Shown in pieces: positions 29,411 through 38,574 of a stretch of 64,000 bases of DNA. Where the stretch lies: positions 1,278,082-1,342,081 of the forward strand of contig NZ_FOLP01000001.1 in assembly GCF_900112425.1 (NCBI RefSeq), in the 5' to 3' direction. Position numbers and translations under genes: made by a program. The notes under the pieces were generated by a model. The model did no database searches and was not told the DNA's origin. It saw only the letters and a list, made by a program, of their open reading frames with translations. Position 1 is the first letter of the stretch; each line of letters starts with the position of its first letter. The stretch comes from Variovorax sp. OK212. GTDB lineage: Bacteria > Pseudomonadota > Gammaproteobacteria > Burkholderiales > Burkholderiaceae_C.

Positions 29411-30322
29411 ATGAACCCGCAAGAACTCAAGACCATCATGGGCTCCGGCCTGCTCTCGTTCCCGCTGACCGACTTCGACAGCAACGGCGACTTCAACGCG
29501 CCAAGCTACGTCAAGCGCCTCGAGTGGCTGGCGCCCTACGGCGCGAGCGCGCTGTTCGCGGCCGGCGGCACGGGCGAGTTCTTCTCGCTGACCGGCGAGG
29601 AGTACCCCGGCATCATCAAGACCGCGGTGGACACCTGCCGCGGCGTGGTGCCGATCATTGCCGGCGCCGGCGGCCCGACGCGCTTTGCCATCCAGTGCGC
29701 GCAAGCCGCGGAGAAGGCCGGCGCGCACGGCATCCTGCTGCTGCCGCACTACCTCACCGAAGCCGGCCAGGAAGGCCTGGCCGCGCACGTGGAAGCCGTG
29801 TGCAAGAGCGTGAAGTTCGGCGTGATCGTCTACAACCGCGCATCGAGCCGCCTCAAGCCCGAAACGCTGGCCGGCCTGGCCGAGCGCAACCCCAACCTGG
29901 TGGGCTTCAAGGACGGCATCGGCGACATCGAAGCCATGGTCGCCATCTACCAGCGCATGGGCGAGCGCTTCGCCTACCTGGGCGGCCTGCCCACGGCAGA
30001 GGTGTATGCCGCCGCCTACAAGGCGATGGGCACGCCGGTGTATTCGTCGGCTGTCTTCAACTTCATCCCGAAGACCGCCATGGACTTCTACAAGGCCGTG
30101 GCCGCCGACGACCTGAAGACGCAGCACCACCTGCTGAAGAACTTCTTCATGCCCTACCTCGAGCTGCGCAACCGCGTGCCGGGCTACGCCGTGAGCATCG
30201 TGAAGGCCGGCGCCAAGATCGTCGGCCACGACGCCGGCCCCGTGCGCGCACCGCTGACCGACCTGAAGCCCGCCGAGATGGAAGAGCTCAAGGCGCTGAT
30301 CGACGCGCTCGGCCCGCAGTAA
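29411..30322 (+). CDS. kdgD: 5-dehydro-4-deoxyglucarate dehydratase
   Basis: Converts 5-keto-4-deoxy-D-glucarate to 2-oxoglutarate semialdehyde with loss of water and CO2. A 303-residue DHDPS/NAL-superfamily barrel. N-terminal [19 protein letters not shown] is characteristic of KdgD. The active site is visible as [13 protein letters not shown], Tyr in [10 protein letters not shown] and the Schiff-base Lys in [13 protein letters not shown]. It joins the GarD and GudD branches. Second gene of the plus-strand operon. Confidence 0.95.
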   Translation: MNPQELKTIMGSGLLSFPLTDFDSNGDFNAPSYVKRLEWLAPYGASALFAAGGTGEFFSLTGEEYPGIIKTAVDTCRGVVPIIAGAGGPTRFAIQCAQAAEKAGAHGILLLPHYLTEAGQEGLAAHVEAVCKSVKFGVIVYNRASSRLKPETLAGLAERNPNLVGFKDGIGDIEAMVAIYQRMGERFAYLGGLPTAEVYAAAYKAMGTPVYSSAVFNFIPKTAMDFYKAVAADDLKTQHHLLKNFFMPYLELRNRVPGYAVSIVKAGAKIVGHDAGPVRAPLTDLKPAEMEELKALIDALGPQ

Positions 30323-30391
30323 AAAGAGCACCCGGAGCCCTGGCCGAACGGCCGCACGGACGCAAAGAAACGACAACGGAGACAAGACCCC

Positions 30392-30841
30392 ATGTCCATC
30401 AAGAAGTTCTTCCTCGTGGCCGCCGCGGCCGCGATGGTCTCTGGCTGCGCGATGATGCCCGCGGGCGGCGGCGCCTCGGCGCAGCCCGAAGTGGCTGCCG
30501 CGGCCGAGCGCCTGCGCATCGCCATGATCGACCCCACCGCCGCCGCGCTCGGCGCGCTGGTGGCCGACGACCTGAGCTACGGCCATTCGGGCGGCAAGGT
30601 CGACACCAAGGCCAGCTTCATCGCCGACCTGGTGGACGGCAAGTCCGACTTCGTCAGCATCGCCATCACCGAGCAGACCATCAAGGTGGTGGACGCCAAC
30701 ACCGCCATCGTGCGCCACACGCTCGCCGCCGACACCAACGACTCGGGCAAGCCCGGCAAGGTGGCGCTGAAGATCCTCGGGGTCTGGCAAAAGCAGGGCG
30801 GAAGCTGGAAACTGTTGGCCCGCCAGGCCGTACGCACCTGA
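30392..30841 (+). CDS. NTF2-like (DUF4440) lipoprotein
   Basis: A 149-residue protein with a lipoprotein signal: [19 protein letters not shown], with VSGC as lipobox, so the mature Cys would be acylated at residue 19. The rest is a small SnoaL/NTF2-like cone fold ([54 protein letters not shown]). It lies between kdgD and gudD, 8 bp before gudD. A role in substrate sensing or lactone handling in the envelope is possible, but no function is established. Confidence 0.8.
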   Translation: MSIKKFFLVAAAAAMVSGCAMMPAGGGASAQPEVAAAAERLRIAMIDPTAAALGALVADDLSYGHSGGKVDTKASFIADLVDGKSDFVSIAITEQTIKVVDANTAIVRHTLAADTNDSGKPGKVALKILGVWQKQGGSWKLLARQAVRT

Positions 30842-30849
30842 TCGATCCG

Positions 30850-32184
30850 ATGAGCCAAAGCCAGACCCCCACCGTCACCGCCATGCGCGTGGTCCCCGTC
30901 GCGGGCCACGACAGCATGCTGATGAACCTGAGCGGTGCCCACGGCCCGTTCTTCACGCGCAACCTGCTGATCCTGACCGACAGCGCCGGGCGCACCGGCG
31001 TGGGCGAAGTGCCCGGCGGCGAGAAGATCCGCCAGACGCTGGAAGACGCGCGCAGCCTCATCGTGGGCCAGCCCATCGGCAAGCACAACGCCGTGCTCAA
31101 CAGCATGCGCCACGCCTTCGCCAACCGCGACAGCGGCGGGCGCGGCCAGCAGACCTTCGACCTGCGCGTGACCATCCACGCGGTCACCGCCGTGGAGGCC
31201 GCGCTGCTCGACCTGCTGGGCCAGTTCCTCGAAGTGCCCGTGGCGGCCCTGCTCGGCGAAGGCCAGCAGCGCGACGCGGTGCAGATGCTCGGCTACCTCT
31301 TCTACGTGGGCGACCGCACCAAGACCGACCTGGCGTACGAGACCGACCCCGGCGCCGACAACGACTGGTTCCGCCTGCGCCATGAAGAAGCCATGACGCC
31401 CGAGGCCATCGTGCGCCTGGCCGAGGCCACGCACGCGCGCTACGGCTTCACCGACTTCAAGCTCAAGGGCGGCGTGCTGCGCGGCGAACAAGAGGTCGAG
31501 GCCATTCGCGCGCTGCACGAGCGCTTTCCGCAGGCCCGCGTCACGCTCGACCCCAACGGCGGCTGGCTGCTGCAGGACGCGATTCGCCTGTGCCGCGACC
31601 TGCACGGCGTGATGGCCTATGCCGAAGATCCGTGCGGTGCCGAAGGCGTGTTCTCGGGCCGCGAGGTGATGGCCGAGTTTCGCCGCGCCACCGGCCTGCC
31701 CACCGCCACCAACATGGTCGCCACCGACTGGCGCGAGATGGTGCACAGCCTGTCGCTGCAGTCGGTCGACATTCCGCTGGCCGACCCGCACTTCTGGACC
31801 CTGCAGGGCTCGGTGCGCGTGGCGCAGCTGTGCCAGGCCTGGGGCCTGACCTGGGGTTCGCATTCGAACAACCACTTCGACGTGTCGCTCGCGATGTTCA
31901 CGCACGTGGCGGCCGCGGCACCTGGCAAGGTGACGGCCATCGACACGCACTGGATCTGGCAGGACGGCCAGCGCCTCACGAAGGCGCCGCTGCAGATCGA
32001 GGGCGGCTTCGTGAAGGTGCCCACGCGCGGCGGCCTCGGTGTGGAGCTCGACATGGCCGAAGTCGAGAAGGCGCACCAGCTGTACCTGAAGCACGGCCTG
32101 GGCGCGCGCGACGATGCGCAGGCGATGCAGTACCTGATTCCGAACTGGACCTTCGACAACAAGCGGCCCTGCATGGTTCGCTGA
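30850..32184 (+). CDS. gudD: Glucarate dehydratase
   Basis: A 444-residue enolase-superfamily enzyme that dehydrates D-glucarate (and usually L-idarate) to 5-keto-4-deoxyglucarate. Catalytic features: FKLKGG (Lys-x-Lys), metal ligands in [20 protein letters not shown] and [14 protein letters not shown], and the catalytic His in [20 protein letters not shown]. It starts at the ATG at 30850, 8 bp after the lipoprotein gene; a far longer open frame upstream is a shadow. GarD on the other operon covers galactarate, so both aldarates are handled. Confidence 0.95.
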   Translation: MSQSQTPTVTAMRVVPVAGHDSMLMNLSGAHGPFFTRNLLILTDSAGRTGVGEVPGGEKIRQTLEDARSLIVGQPIGKHNAVLNSMRHAFANRDSGGRGQQTFDLRVTIHAVTAVEAALLDLLGQFLEVPVAALLGEGQQRDAVQMLGYLFYVGDRTKTDLAYETDPGADNDWFRLRHEEAMTPEAIVRLAEATHARYGFTDFKLKGGVLRGEQEVEAIRALHERFPQARVTLDPNGGWLLQDAIRLCRDLHGVMAYAEDPCGAEGVFSGREVMAEFRRATGLPTATNMVATDWREMVHSLSLQSVDIPLADPHFWTLQGSVRVAQLCQAWGLTWGSHSNNHFDVSLAMFTHVAAAAPGKVTAIDTHWIWQDGQRLTKAPLQIEGGFVKVPTRGGLGVELDMAEVEKAHQLYLKHGLGARDDAQAMQYLIPNWTFDNKRPCMVR

Positions 32185-32215
32185 AGGTTCACACTTCCTT
32201 TCTTTCCCTTTCCGC

Positions 32216-32250
32216 AGCCGGAGCCTCAACGCTCCGGCTTCTTTCTTTCC
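32216..32250 (+). terminator. Terminator between gudD and the aldehyde dehydrogenase
   Basis: AGCCGGAGC-CTCAAC-GCTCCGGCT, a 9-bp perfect stem, followed by TCTTTCTTT. It lies 31 nt after gudD and ends about 22 nt before the next gene. The interrupted T run suggests partial read-through. Confidence 0.7.
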
Positions 32251-32272
32251 ATCGAGCAGCAAGGAACACCCC

Positions 32273-33709
32273 ATGCAGAACTTCGACAACCTGATCGCCG
32301 GCGAATGGCGTGCCGGCGCAAGCTACAGCGCCAACATCAACCCCAGCAACCTGTCCGACGTGCTCGGCCAGTACACGCAGGGCGACGCATCGCACGTCGA
32401 TGCCGCCGTGGCCGCGGCCACCGCCGCCTTCCCGGCCTGGGCCACGGGCAGCATCCAGGCGCGCTCCGACGCGCTCGACAAGATCGGCACCGAGATCCTC
32501 GCGCGCAAGGAAGAGCTGGGCACGCTGCTGGCGCGCGAAGAAGGCAAGACCAAGGCCGAAGGCATCGGCGAGGCCACGCGCGCGGGCCAGATCTTCAAGT
32601 TCTTCGCGGGTGAATGCCTGCGCCTGTCGGGCGAGCTGCTGCCGTCGGTGCGCCCCAACATCGGCGTGGAAATCACGCGCGAGCCGGTGGGCGTGGTCGG
32701 CCTGATCACGCCGTGGAACTTCCCGATCGCCATTCCCGCCTGGAAGATCGCGCCCGCGCTGGCCTTCGGCAACTGCGTGGTGTTGAAGCCCGCCGACCTC
32801 GTGCCGGGCAGTGCCTGGGCGCTCTCCGAAATCATCAGCCGCTCGGGCATTCCCGCGGGCGTGTTCAACCTGGTGATGGGCCGCGGCAGCGTGATCGGCG
32901 AGGCGCTGGTCAAGCACCCCGGCATCCACGCGATCAGCTTCACCGGCTCGGTGGGCGTGGGCCGCAACATCGCGATCCAGTGCGTCACCAACCACAAGAA
33001 GGTGCAGCTCGAAATGGGCGGCAAGAACCCGCAGGTGATTCTTGACGACGCCGACCTCGCGCAGGCCGTGGAGCTCAGCGTGCAGAGCGCGTTCTATTCC
33101 ACCGGCCAGCGCTGCACCGCGTCGAGCCGCCTCATCGTGACCGAAGGCATCTACCCCAAGTTCATCGAGGCGATGAAGACGCGCATGGCCAGGATCAAGG
33201 TGGGCGATGCGCTGGCGCAGGGCACCGACGTGGGCCCGGTCTCTTCGAAGTCGCAGCTCGACCAGGACATGGAGTACGTTGCCATCGGCAAGGGCGAAGG
33301 CGCCACCTTGGCCGCCGGCGGCGAGCTGCTGAAGCTGGAGACCGACGGCTACTACATGTCGCCCGCGCTCTTCAGCGAAACGGCCGCGGCGATGCGCATC
33401 AACAAGGAAGAGATCTTCGGCCCGGTGGCCAGCGTGATCCGCGTGAAGAACTACGAAGAGGCACTGGCCACCGCCAACGACACCGAGTTCGGCCTGTCGG
33501 CCGGCATTGCCACCACCTCGCTGAAGCACGCCACGCACTTCAAGCGCCACAGCCAGGCCGGCATGGTGATGGTCAACCTGCCGACGGCGGGTGTGGACTA
33601 TCACGTGCCGTTCGGCGGCCGCAAGGGTTCGAGCTACGGTCCGCGTGAGCAGGGCAAGTACGCGCAGGAGTTCTTCACCACCGTGAAGACGGCCTACACG
33701 CTGGCCTGA
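32273..33709 (+). CDS. 2-oxoglutarate semialdehyde dehydrogenase
   Basis: A 478-residue NAD(P)-dependent aldehyde dehydrogenase. Motifs: PWNFPIAIPAWKIAPALAFG (cofactor entry), FTGSVGVGRNIA (Rossmann turn), general-base Glu in LEMGGKNPQVI, nucleophilic Cys in YSTGQRCTASSRLIV, and EEIFGPVASVIRVKNYEEAL. Last step of the oxidative uronate pathway, giving 2-oxoglutarate; the assignment comes from its place after kdgD and gudD together with family resemblance. Related enzymes act on succinate semialdehyde. A hairpin separates it from gudD. Confidence 0.9.
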   Translation: MQNFDNLIAGEWRAGASYSANINPSNLSDVLGQYTQGDASHVDAAVAAATAAFPAWATGSIQARSDALDKIGTEILARKEELGTLLAREEGKTKAEGIGEATRAGQIFKFFAGECLRLSGELLPSVRPNIGVEITREPVGVVGLITPWNFPIAIPAWKIAPALAFGNCVVLKPADLVPGSAWALSEIISRSGIPAGVFNLVMGRGSVIGEALVKHPGIHAISFTGSVGVGRNIAIQCVTNHKKVQLEMGGKNPQVILDDADLAQAVELSVQSAFYSTGQRCTASSRLIVTEGIYPKFIEAMKTRMARIKVGDALAQGTDVGPVSSKSQLDQDMEYVAIGKGEGATLAAGGELLKLETDGYYMSPALFSETAAAMRINKEEIFGPVASVIRVKNYEEALATANDTEFGLSAGIATTSLKHATHFKRHSQAGMVMVNLPTAGVDYHVPFGGRKGSSYGPREQGKYAQEFFTTVKTAYTLA

Positions 33710-33722
33710 TCTCCAGGCGTCT

Positions 33723-35300
33723 TCAAGGCGAAGGCAGCGAGCTCGGCGGAGCTTGCCGCCTGCGGCGCATCAGGAACTCGATGAGTTCGAAGATCGCCTC
33801 GCTCAGCAACGCCAGCGCGGCGGCCGGCAGCGCACCCGCCATCAACAACTCCCGGTCGTTGAGCGCCAGCCCCGTCACGATGCGCTCACCGAACCCGCCC
33901 GCACCGATGAAGGCGGCGATGGTCGCGGTGCCGATGGCGATGGCCGTGGCCGTTCGCACGCCCGCCAGCAAGGTCGGCAGTGCGAGCGGCAACAGCACCA
34001 GCTGAAGGCTCTGCGGCGGGGTCATGCCCAGCGCGGTGCCGGCCATCCGCAGGCCGTTGGGCACCTCGGTCAGGCCCGTGACCGTGTTGCGCATGATTGG
34101 CAGCAGCGAGTACAGCGTGAGCGCAATCAACGCGGGCAGGGCACCGATGGCGCCGAGCATCGAGATCAGCACCGCCAGCAGCGCCAGCGATGGCACGGTC
34201 TGCATCAGGCTTGCCATGCCCAGCACCACCGCGCGCAACCGCACATGCGGAAACACCAGGATCGCGATCGGCACGCCGATGAGAATGGCAATGCCCACCG
34301 ACAGCGCCACCAGCAGCAGGTGCTGGCGCGCGAGCTTCCACAGGTCGGGGCCGAAGAGCTTGGCCATGAAGCCGCGCCGTTCTTCCTTGCGCTGCGCGTT
34401 CGGGTCCGCCTTCGCGTCCTTGCCGCTGCCGGCGAGGAAGTCGCGCGCGATCACGTCGAAGGGCACGCTCTGCAGCTCGGCGCGCGCGTTCATCGCGATC
34501 ATCGCGTGCTCGTCGACCTTGCCTTCGAGCGTCTTCAGCGCGGCCCAGGCCTGCGGCAGGCGCGTGGGCAGGTCGAGCTTGTAGAGCACCACGGCGTCGT
34601 AGCGCGGAAAGTACTTCTTGTCGTCTTCCAGCACGCGCAGGCCGAGGTGGTCGATCTTCGCGTCGGTGGTGTAGATGTCGATCACGTCGATCTGCTTGGC
34701 GGCCACCGCGTCGTAGGCCAGGCCGTGGTCCAGGCCGCTCGGCGTCTGCGTGTAGCCGTAGCGCGCGGCAAGTCCCTTCCAGCCGTCGGCGCGGCCGATG
34801 AATTCGTTCGACAGGCCGAGCTTGAGCTCGGGGTGCTTGGCCAGGTCGCTCAGGGTGCGCAGGCCCAGCCGGTCGGCGTCGGCGGCGCGCACCGCGAGCG
34901 CATAGCCGTCGTTGAAGCCCAGCGGAATGGCCACGCCCAGGCCGAGTGGTGCCAGCGACGCGTTCATGGCCTCGCGCGTGTCGGCGGGTGAACCCTTGAG
35001 GATCTCCTGCGCGATGGTGCCGGTGTATTCGGCATAGAGGTCGATGGCGCCCGAGCGCAGCGCTTCGTACACGATGGCCGTGTTGCCCAGCCCCTGCCGC
35101 ACGACGGGCGCAGAGGCGGTGTACGGCGCTGCGGTCTGCGCCAGCAGCTCGGCCAGAATGTACGACTCCGTGAAGCGCTTGGAGCCCACGCGCAAGGTGT
35201 CGTCCGCGGCCTGCGCGGCGCCGGCCATGCCGAACCCGGTGAGCGAGAGCAGCAAGGCGAAGCGCCAGAAACTGAGGCGGAGGCAGCGGGGCAGGTGCAT
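33723..35300 (-). CDS. Osmoprotectant-type ABC receptor-permease fusion
   Basis: A 525-residue fusion. Signal peptide (about residues 1-32, ending AAQAA), then an OpuAC-type binding domain (residues ~35-300: VGSKRFTESYILAELLAQTA, EYTGTIAQEILKG, LGLSNEFIGRADGWKGLA), a Lys/Arg-rich linker, and a ProW/OpuBB-type permease (residues ~320-515) with helices such as LLLVALSVGIAILIGVPIAI and the EAA-like NGLRMAGTALGMTPPQSLQL. Likely cargo is a quaternary amine such as glycine betaine, choline or ergothioneine. The receptor-first order is the reverse of Lactococcus OpuA. No ATPase gene is adjacent. Confidence 0.88.
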   Translation of the reverse strand: MHLPRCLRLSFWRFALLLSLTGFGMAGAAQAADDTLRVGSKRFTESYILAELLAQTAAPYTASAPVVRQGLGNTAIVYEALRSGAIDLYAEYTGTIAQEILKGSPADTREAMNASLAPLGLGVAIPLGFNDGYALAVRAADADRLGLRTLSDLAKHPELKLGLSNEFIGRADGWKGLAARYGYTQTPSGLDHGLAYDAVAAKQIDVIDIYTTDAKIDHLGLRVLEDDKKYFPRYDAVVLYKLDLPTRLPQAWAALKTLEGKVDEHAMIAMNARAELQSVPFDVIARDFLAGSGKDAKADPNAQRKEERRGFMAKLFGPDLWKLARQHLLLVALSVGIAILIGVPIAILVFPHVRLRAVVLGMASLMQTVPSLALLAVLISMLGAIGALPALIALTLYSLLPIMRNTVTGLTEVPNGLRMAGTALGMTPPQSLQLVLLPLALPTLLAGVRTATAIAIGTATIAAFIGAGGFGERIVTGLALNDRELLMAGALPAAALALLSEAIFELIEFLMRRRRQAPPSSLPSP

Positions 35301-35411
35301 CGCGGGCAGTTTATAGACAACGCCGCGTTCGGCGTACCCGCCAATCTCCTACACGCCGTCGTGCGCGCAACCGATGCGCCGGGGTGGTGGGCGGGCGCAT
35401 CATTCCGCTTC

Positions 35412-36605
35412 ATGAAGTCTTCTCCCTCCAAGGCTGCGAAGCCTGAAGCCGCCGGCACCAAACTCGCCAACCCTGCCGACCGGCCCGATCCCTTGCCCCC
35501 CACCGACGTGCACGGCCTGCGCGACCTTCCCGGCGTGCACGTCGAGGGCTACAGCCTGCAGCTGCGCGACAAGGACGGCTTCGTCGGCGACCAGGCGAGC
35601 CAGACCGCCTTCAGGGAACTGCTCGAGCGCTGGCGCAAGCGCCGCCGCAAGAAGGGCAAGGACCCGCTGGGCGACCTGCACTCGCGCGACCTGAGCAAGA
35701 AGGCGCTCGACCGCGTGCTCGGCGCGAAGAAGGCGTCGGAGGCCGGCGACGTGATGCACGGCGTGATCGAGGAGTTCACCGAGGAACTGGCCTCGGTGAT
35801 CCAGCGCTTCCTGCGCCAGCCCTCGTGGCACAAGGTCGAGCGCATCGTCATCGGCGGCGGTTTTCCCGAGAGCGACGTGGGCGAGCGCGCGGTGCTGCAG
35901 ACCGGCGCCATCCTGGAAGAGCTGGGCCAGCACGTGCAGTTGGGCCGCCTGTCGCACAACGTGGACGACGGCGGGCTGATCGGCTGGGTGCACCTCACGC
36001 CGCCGGCCCTGCTGCGCAAGTACGACGCCATTCTTGCGGTGGACATCGGCGGCACCAACGTGCGCTGCGGCATCGTGAAGACGCGCTACCGCAAGGCGCA
36101 CGACTTCTCGCGCGCGGAGGTGGTGCGCCGCGTGAAGTGGCGCCATGCCGACGAAGGCCCCAACCGCAGCCACATGGTCGAGCACATCGCCGACATGCTG
36201 ATGGACATGGTGCGCTACAGCGAGCGCAAGAAGATCCGGCTCGCGCCCTTCATCGGCATCGGCTGCCCGGGGCTCATCCGCTCCGACGGCTCCATTGCGC
36301 GCGGCGCGCAGAACCTGCCGGGCGATTGGGAAAGCCACGCCTTCCACCTGCCCACGGCCGTGTGGCGCCGCATGCTCACGCTGGGCTCCGACCCGATGCT
36401 GGTGCTGATGCACAACGACGCGGTGGTGCAGGGCCTGAGCGAGCTGCCCTTCATGCGCGACGTGAAGCACTGGGGCGTGCTGACCATCGGCACGGGGCTG
36501 GGCAACGTGAGCTTCAGCAACACGCCGACGCCGGACGAACTCAAAGAGGGGAAGACGCCGGCGGCGGGACGGAAGAAATCGAAAGCTGGGGCGTCACGCG
36601 CGTGA
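35412..36605 (+). CDS. ROK-family protein, apparently circularly permuted
   Basis: A 397-residue protein. Residues 205-365 carry the ROK N-lobe in order: ILAVDIGGTNVRCGIV (phosphate 1), GIGCPG at 282-287, NLPG at 301-304, HND at 334-336 and GTGLG at 360-364. The protein stops soon after, with no CxCGxxGC zinc motif. The part ROK kinases normally have at their C-terminus instead lies before the N-lobe: a helix (GVIEEFTEELASVIQRFL), IVIGGG at 145-150, and VDDGGLIGWVHL at 184-195. Residues 74-95 are strongly basic. It may be a sugar kinase or regulator. The start at 35412 is chosen from context. The 3' end overlaps the convergent gene by 65 bp. Confidence 0.82.
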   Translation: MKSSPSKAAKPEAAGTKLANPADRPDPLPPTDVHGLRDLPGVHVEGYSLQLRDKDGFVGDQASQTAFRELLERWRKRRRKKGKDPLGDLHSRDLSKKALDRVLGAKKASEAGDVMHGVIEEFTEELASVIQRFLRQPSWHKVERIVIGGGFPESDVGERAVLQTGAILEELGQHVQLGRLSHNVDDGGLIGWVHLTPPALLRKYDAILAVDIGGTNVRCGIVKTRYRKAHDFSRAEVVRRVKWRHADEGPNRSHMVEHIADMLMDMVRYSERKKIRLAPFIGIGCPGLIRSDGSIARGAQNLPGDWESHAFHLPTAVWRRMLTLGSDPMLVLMHNDAVVQGLSELPFMRDVKHWGVLTIGTGLGNVSFSNTPTPDELKEGKTPAAGRKKSKAGASRA

Positions 36606-38340
36606 TCGCGGACACGCTGGCGATGTTGCCCGCCGCGTCGACGGCGCGCGCCTCGATGTTGGCGTAGCCGGCGGCGGACGGCGTCCAGCGGCAGGAGAAG
36701 GGCGCGGCCTGCAGGCTGCACACGGTCTTGCCGTCGACGATGAAGCTCAGCTGCGCCACGTTGGCCGAGGCGTTGGCCTCTAGTTGCGCAGGCGCCCTGG
36801 CCGCGGCGGCGGGCGGCACCGTCATCGCCACGGCCGGCGGCACGGCGATGGCAGGCGGTTGCACGATGACGTTGGCCGACGCCACCGCGGTGTTGCCCGC
36901 CGCGTCCACGCCGATGACGCGGATCGTCTGCACGCCCGGGCTGCCCGGAGTCCAGCTGCAGGTGTAGGGCGGGGCGGTGAAGGTGCAGATCGGGATGCTG
37001 TCGTTGCCCAGCACCTTGACGCCCCACACGCCCACGTTGTCGACCACGGCCGGCGCGATGAGCGTGGGCTGGCCCACGGTGGCCGTGGACGGCGCGGCCA
37101 GCGACACGGTGGGCGGCGTCACGTCGATGCCGCCGAGCGCCAGGTCGATGGTGAACATCGGCAAGCCCTGCACGGCCTTCTGCTCGAACGCGTCGAAGAT
37201 GGTGAACCAGCTCGCGCCCGGCGCGCGGTTCGGCGCATGTGCTTTCACCAGCAGCGTGGTCTTGCCCACGGCGAAGCAGCTGAAGCCGCAGTCCCAGTCG
37301 AACACGAAACGGCCCGATGCGTCGGCCACGCCCGTCACCAGCATCACCAGCGGCTTGCCCGCGCCCGGGTTGCGCCACACCGACACCTGCGCGCCCGCCA
37401 GCGCGGCGCCGCTGTCGCGGTCGGTCACGCGCACCTGCGTGGCGGTGGTGCCGGCCATGAACTTCGAGCTGCCGAGCTTGGGCCAGTCGGTCCAGTCGGT
37501 GTCGATGCTGGCCTTGGTGCCCGGCGTGAAGCGGATCATTTCCAGCGTGGCGATGCGGTTGGCGGCCGGGTCGCGGCGCTGCTCGAACACGGTGCCCAGC
37601 AGCGGGTCGAGGCGCCAGTTCTGCCGCGTCCACCAGTAGCGGTCGCCCTCGTCGGCCAGCGCCAGGTCGGCGATGGGCGCCACGCCGGTGGTGTCGGTCA
37701 CCGCAACGCCGTTGTAGTACTCGCCCGCCCCGGCGCCGAACACGTGCTCCAGCTCGTGCAGCAGCGTCTTCAGCTGGCGGCCGAGGTAGTCTTTCTCGGT
37801 GGACTCGGGCGCGGCGGCGCTGGGCGCGCGCGACAGCCGCAGCGGGTCGTGGATGGCCACCCAGTTCAGGTTCCAGGCCACGCCCTTCTGCGGAAAGGTC
37901 CAGCTGGTCGACAGGCCGCCGTGGCTGTAGCCGCGTTTGGACTTCGAGATGCACACCACCACCTCGCCGTTGACCAGGCCGTTGTAGCTGCACTGCGGCG
38001 CCGCGGCGGGCGGCACCAGCTGAAGGTCGGTGCTGGGGTCGAAGACGAAGCTGCGCACGGTCTCGCGCGTGAACACGGTGTTGACGTCGGCCACGTACTG
38101 CGCGAGGCGGCGGGCGGCTTCGGCGGGGCCGATGTCGGCGGCCAGCTCGGGGTCGGCGATGAACTTCAGGCGGTGCACGCTGGGCGCGGCACGGCCGACG
38201 TCGTCCATGGCGGCGAAAGCGGGCGTCATTCCAGACAGCGCGAGCAGAATTGGTAGCAGCAGCGACCGCTTCATCAGGGTCGCCAGCATCGGCACGGTCA
38301 GTGGGCTCAGCCGTGCACGCAGCGAGAAGAAGGCTCGCAT
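36541..38340 (-). CDS. Secreted HELEH zinc-metallopeptidase-like protein
   Basis: A 599-residue exported protein of unknown function. The signal peptide core is MKRSLLLPILLALSGMTPAF; translation may begin at ATG 38340 (GGGGA 7 nt upstream) or at ATG 38274 directly at that core. The N-terminal half contains LKTLLHELEHVFGAGAGEYY: HELEH at residues 195-199, then Gly 202 and Glu 207, an HExxH zinc site. The middle has a carboxypeptidase-regulatory-like beta domain (TQVRVTDRDSGAALAGAQVS). Near the C-terminus are two Ig-like repeats, each with a Cys pair and CSWTPG or CRWTPS. I do not recognise a named peptidase family. Confidence 0.75.
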   Translation of the reverse strand: MRAFFSLRARLSPLTVPMLATLMKRSLLLPILLALSGMTPAFAAMDDVGRAAPSVHRLKFIADPELAADIGPAEAARRLAQYVADVNTVFTRETVRSFVFDPSTDLQLVPPAAAPQCSYNGLVNGEVVVCISKSKRGYSHGGLSTSWTFPQKGVAWNLNWVAIHDPLRLSRAPSAAAPESTEKDYLGRQLKTLLHELEHVFGAGAGEYYNGVAVTDTTGVAPIADLALADEGDRYWWTRQNWRLDPLLGTVFEQRRDPAANRIATLEMIRFTPGTKASIDTDWTDWPKLGSSKFMAGTTATQVRVTDRDSGAALAGAQVSVWRNPGAGKPLVMLVTGVADASGRFVFDWDCGFSCFAVGKTTLLVKAHAPNRAPGASWFTIFDAFEQKAVQGLPMFTIDLALGGIDVTPPTVSLAAPSTATVGQPTLIAPAVVDNVGVWGVKVLGNDSIPICTFTAPPYTCSWTPGSPGVQTIRVIGVDAAGNTAVASANVIVQPPAIAVPPAVAMTVPPAAAARAPAQLEANASANVAQLSFIVDGKTVCSLQAAPFSCRWTPSAAGYANIEARAVDAAGNIASVSAITRVTPQLSISSVPPPASSPL

Positions 38341-38574
38341 CGGTCGTTCCCCGGCGTGGGGGCGTGAAACTCAAACGGACGGCGCCTTGGGTGGGCACTT
38401 GCGACGTGCCGGGCCCCGGGCGGACTGCCCCGCAACGCAGGGGGCTCCGGGAACTCGCGCGGCCGGCCGGGACTTACGCTCGCGGCAGGCTGGCGTGTCA
38501 ACCACCGAAACCGGTGGAGATTTTAGTATTCACGTTCTGTTTGTTGCACAAGCGTTGCATTTATGCACGAAACA
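38341..38574 (-). other. Promoter/leader region of the HELEH gene
   Basis: 234 bp between two minus-strand genes. On the minus strand TTGACA (38496-38501), 17 bp, CGTAAG (38473-38478) is a candidate sigma-70 promoter with a good -35 and weak -10. Next to the -35 lies CCACCG-AAAC-CGGTGG (38502-38517), a perfect 6-bp inverted repeat that may be an operator. The remaining leader of about 130 nt is GC-rich with no recognisable riboswitch. No strong terminator for the upstream cardiolipin-synthase-like gene is seen. Confidence 0.4.

Noticed and set aside
29524..32184. An 886-codon frame covering kdgD, the lipoprotein gene and gudD
   Set aside because: Only the part from 30850 has protein-family features (GudD). 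The upstream part reads the other genes in the wrong frame.
38341..38574. A riboswitch in the leader of the HELEH gene
   Set aside because: I compared the folded text with cyclic-di-GMP-I and cobalamin cores from memory and found no conserved core; only a short inverted repeat and a possible promoter remain.
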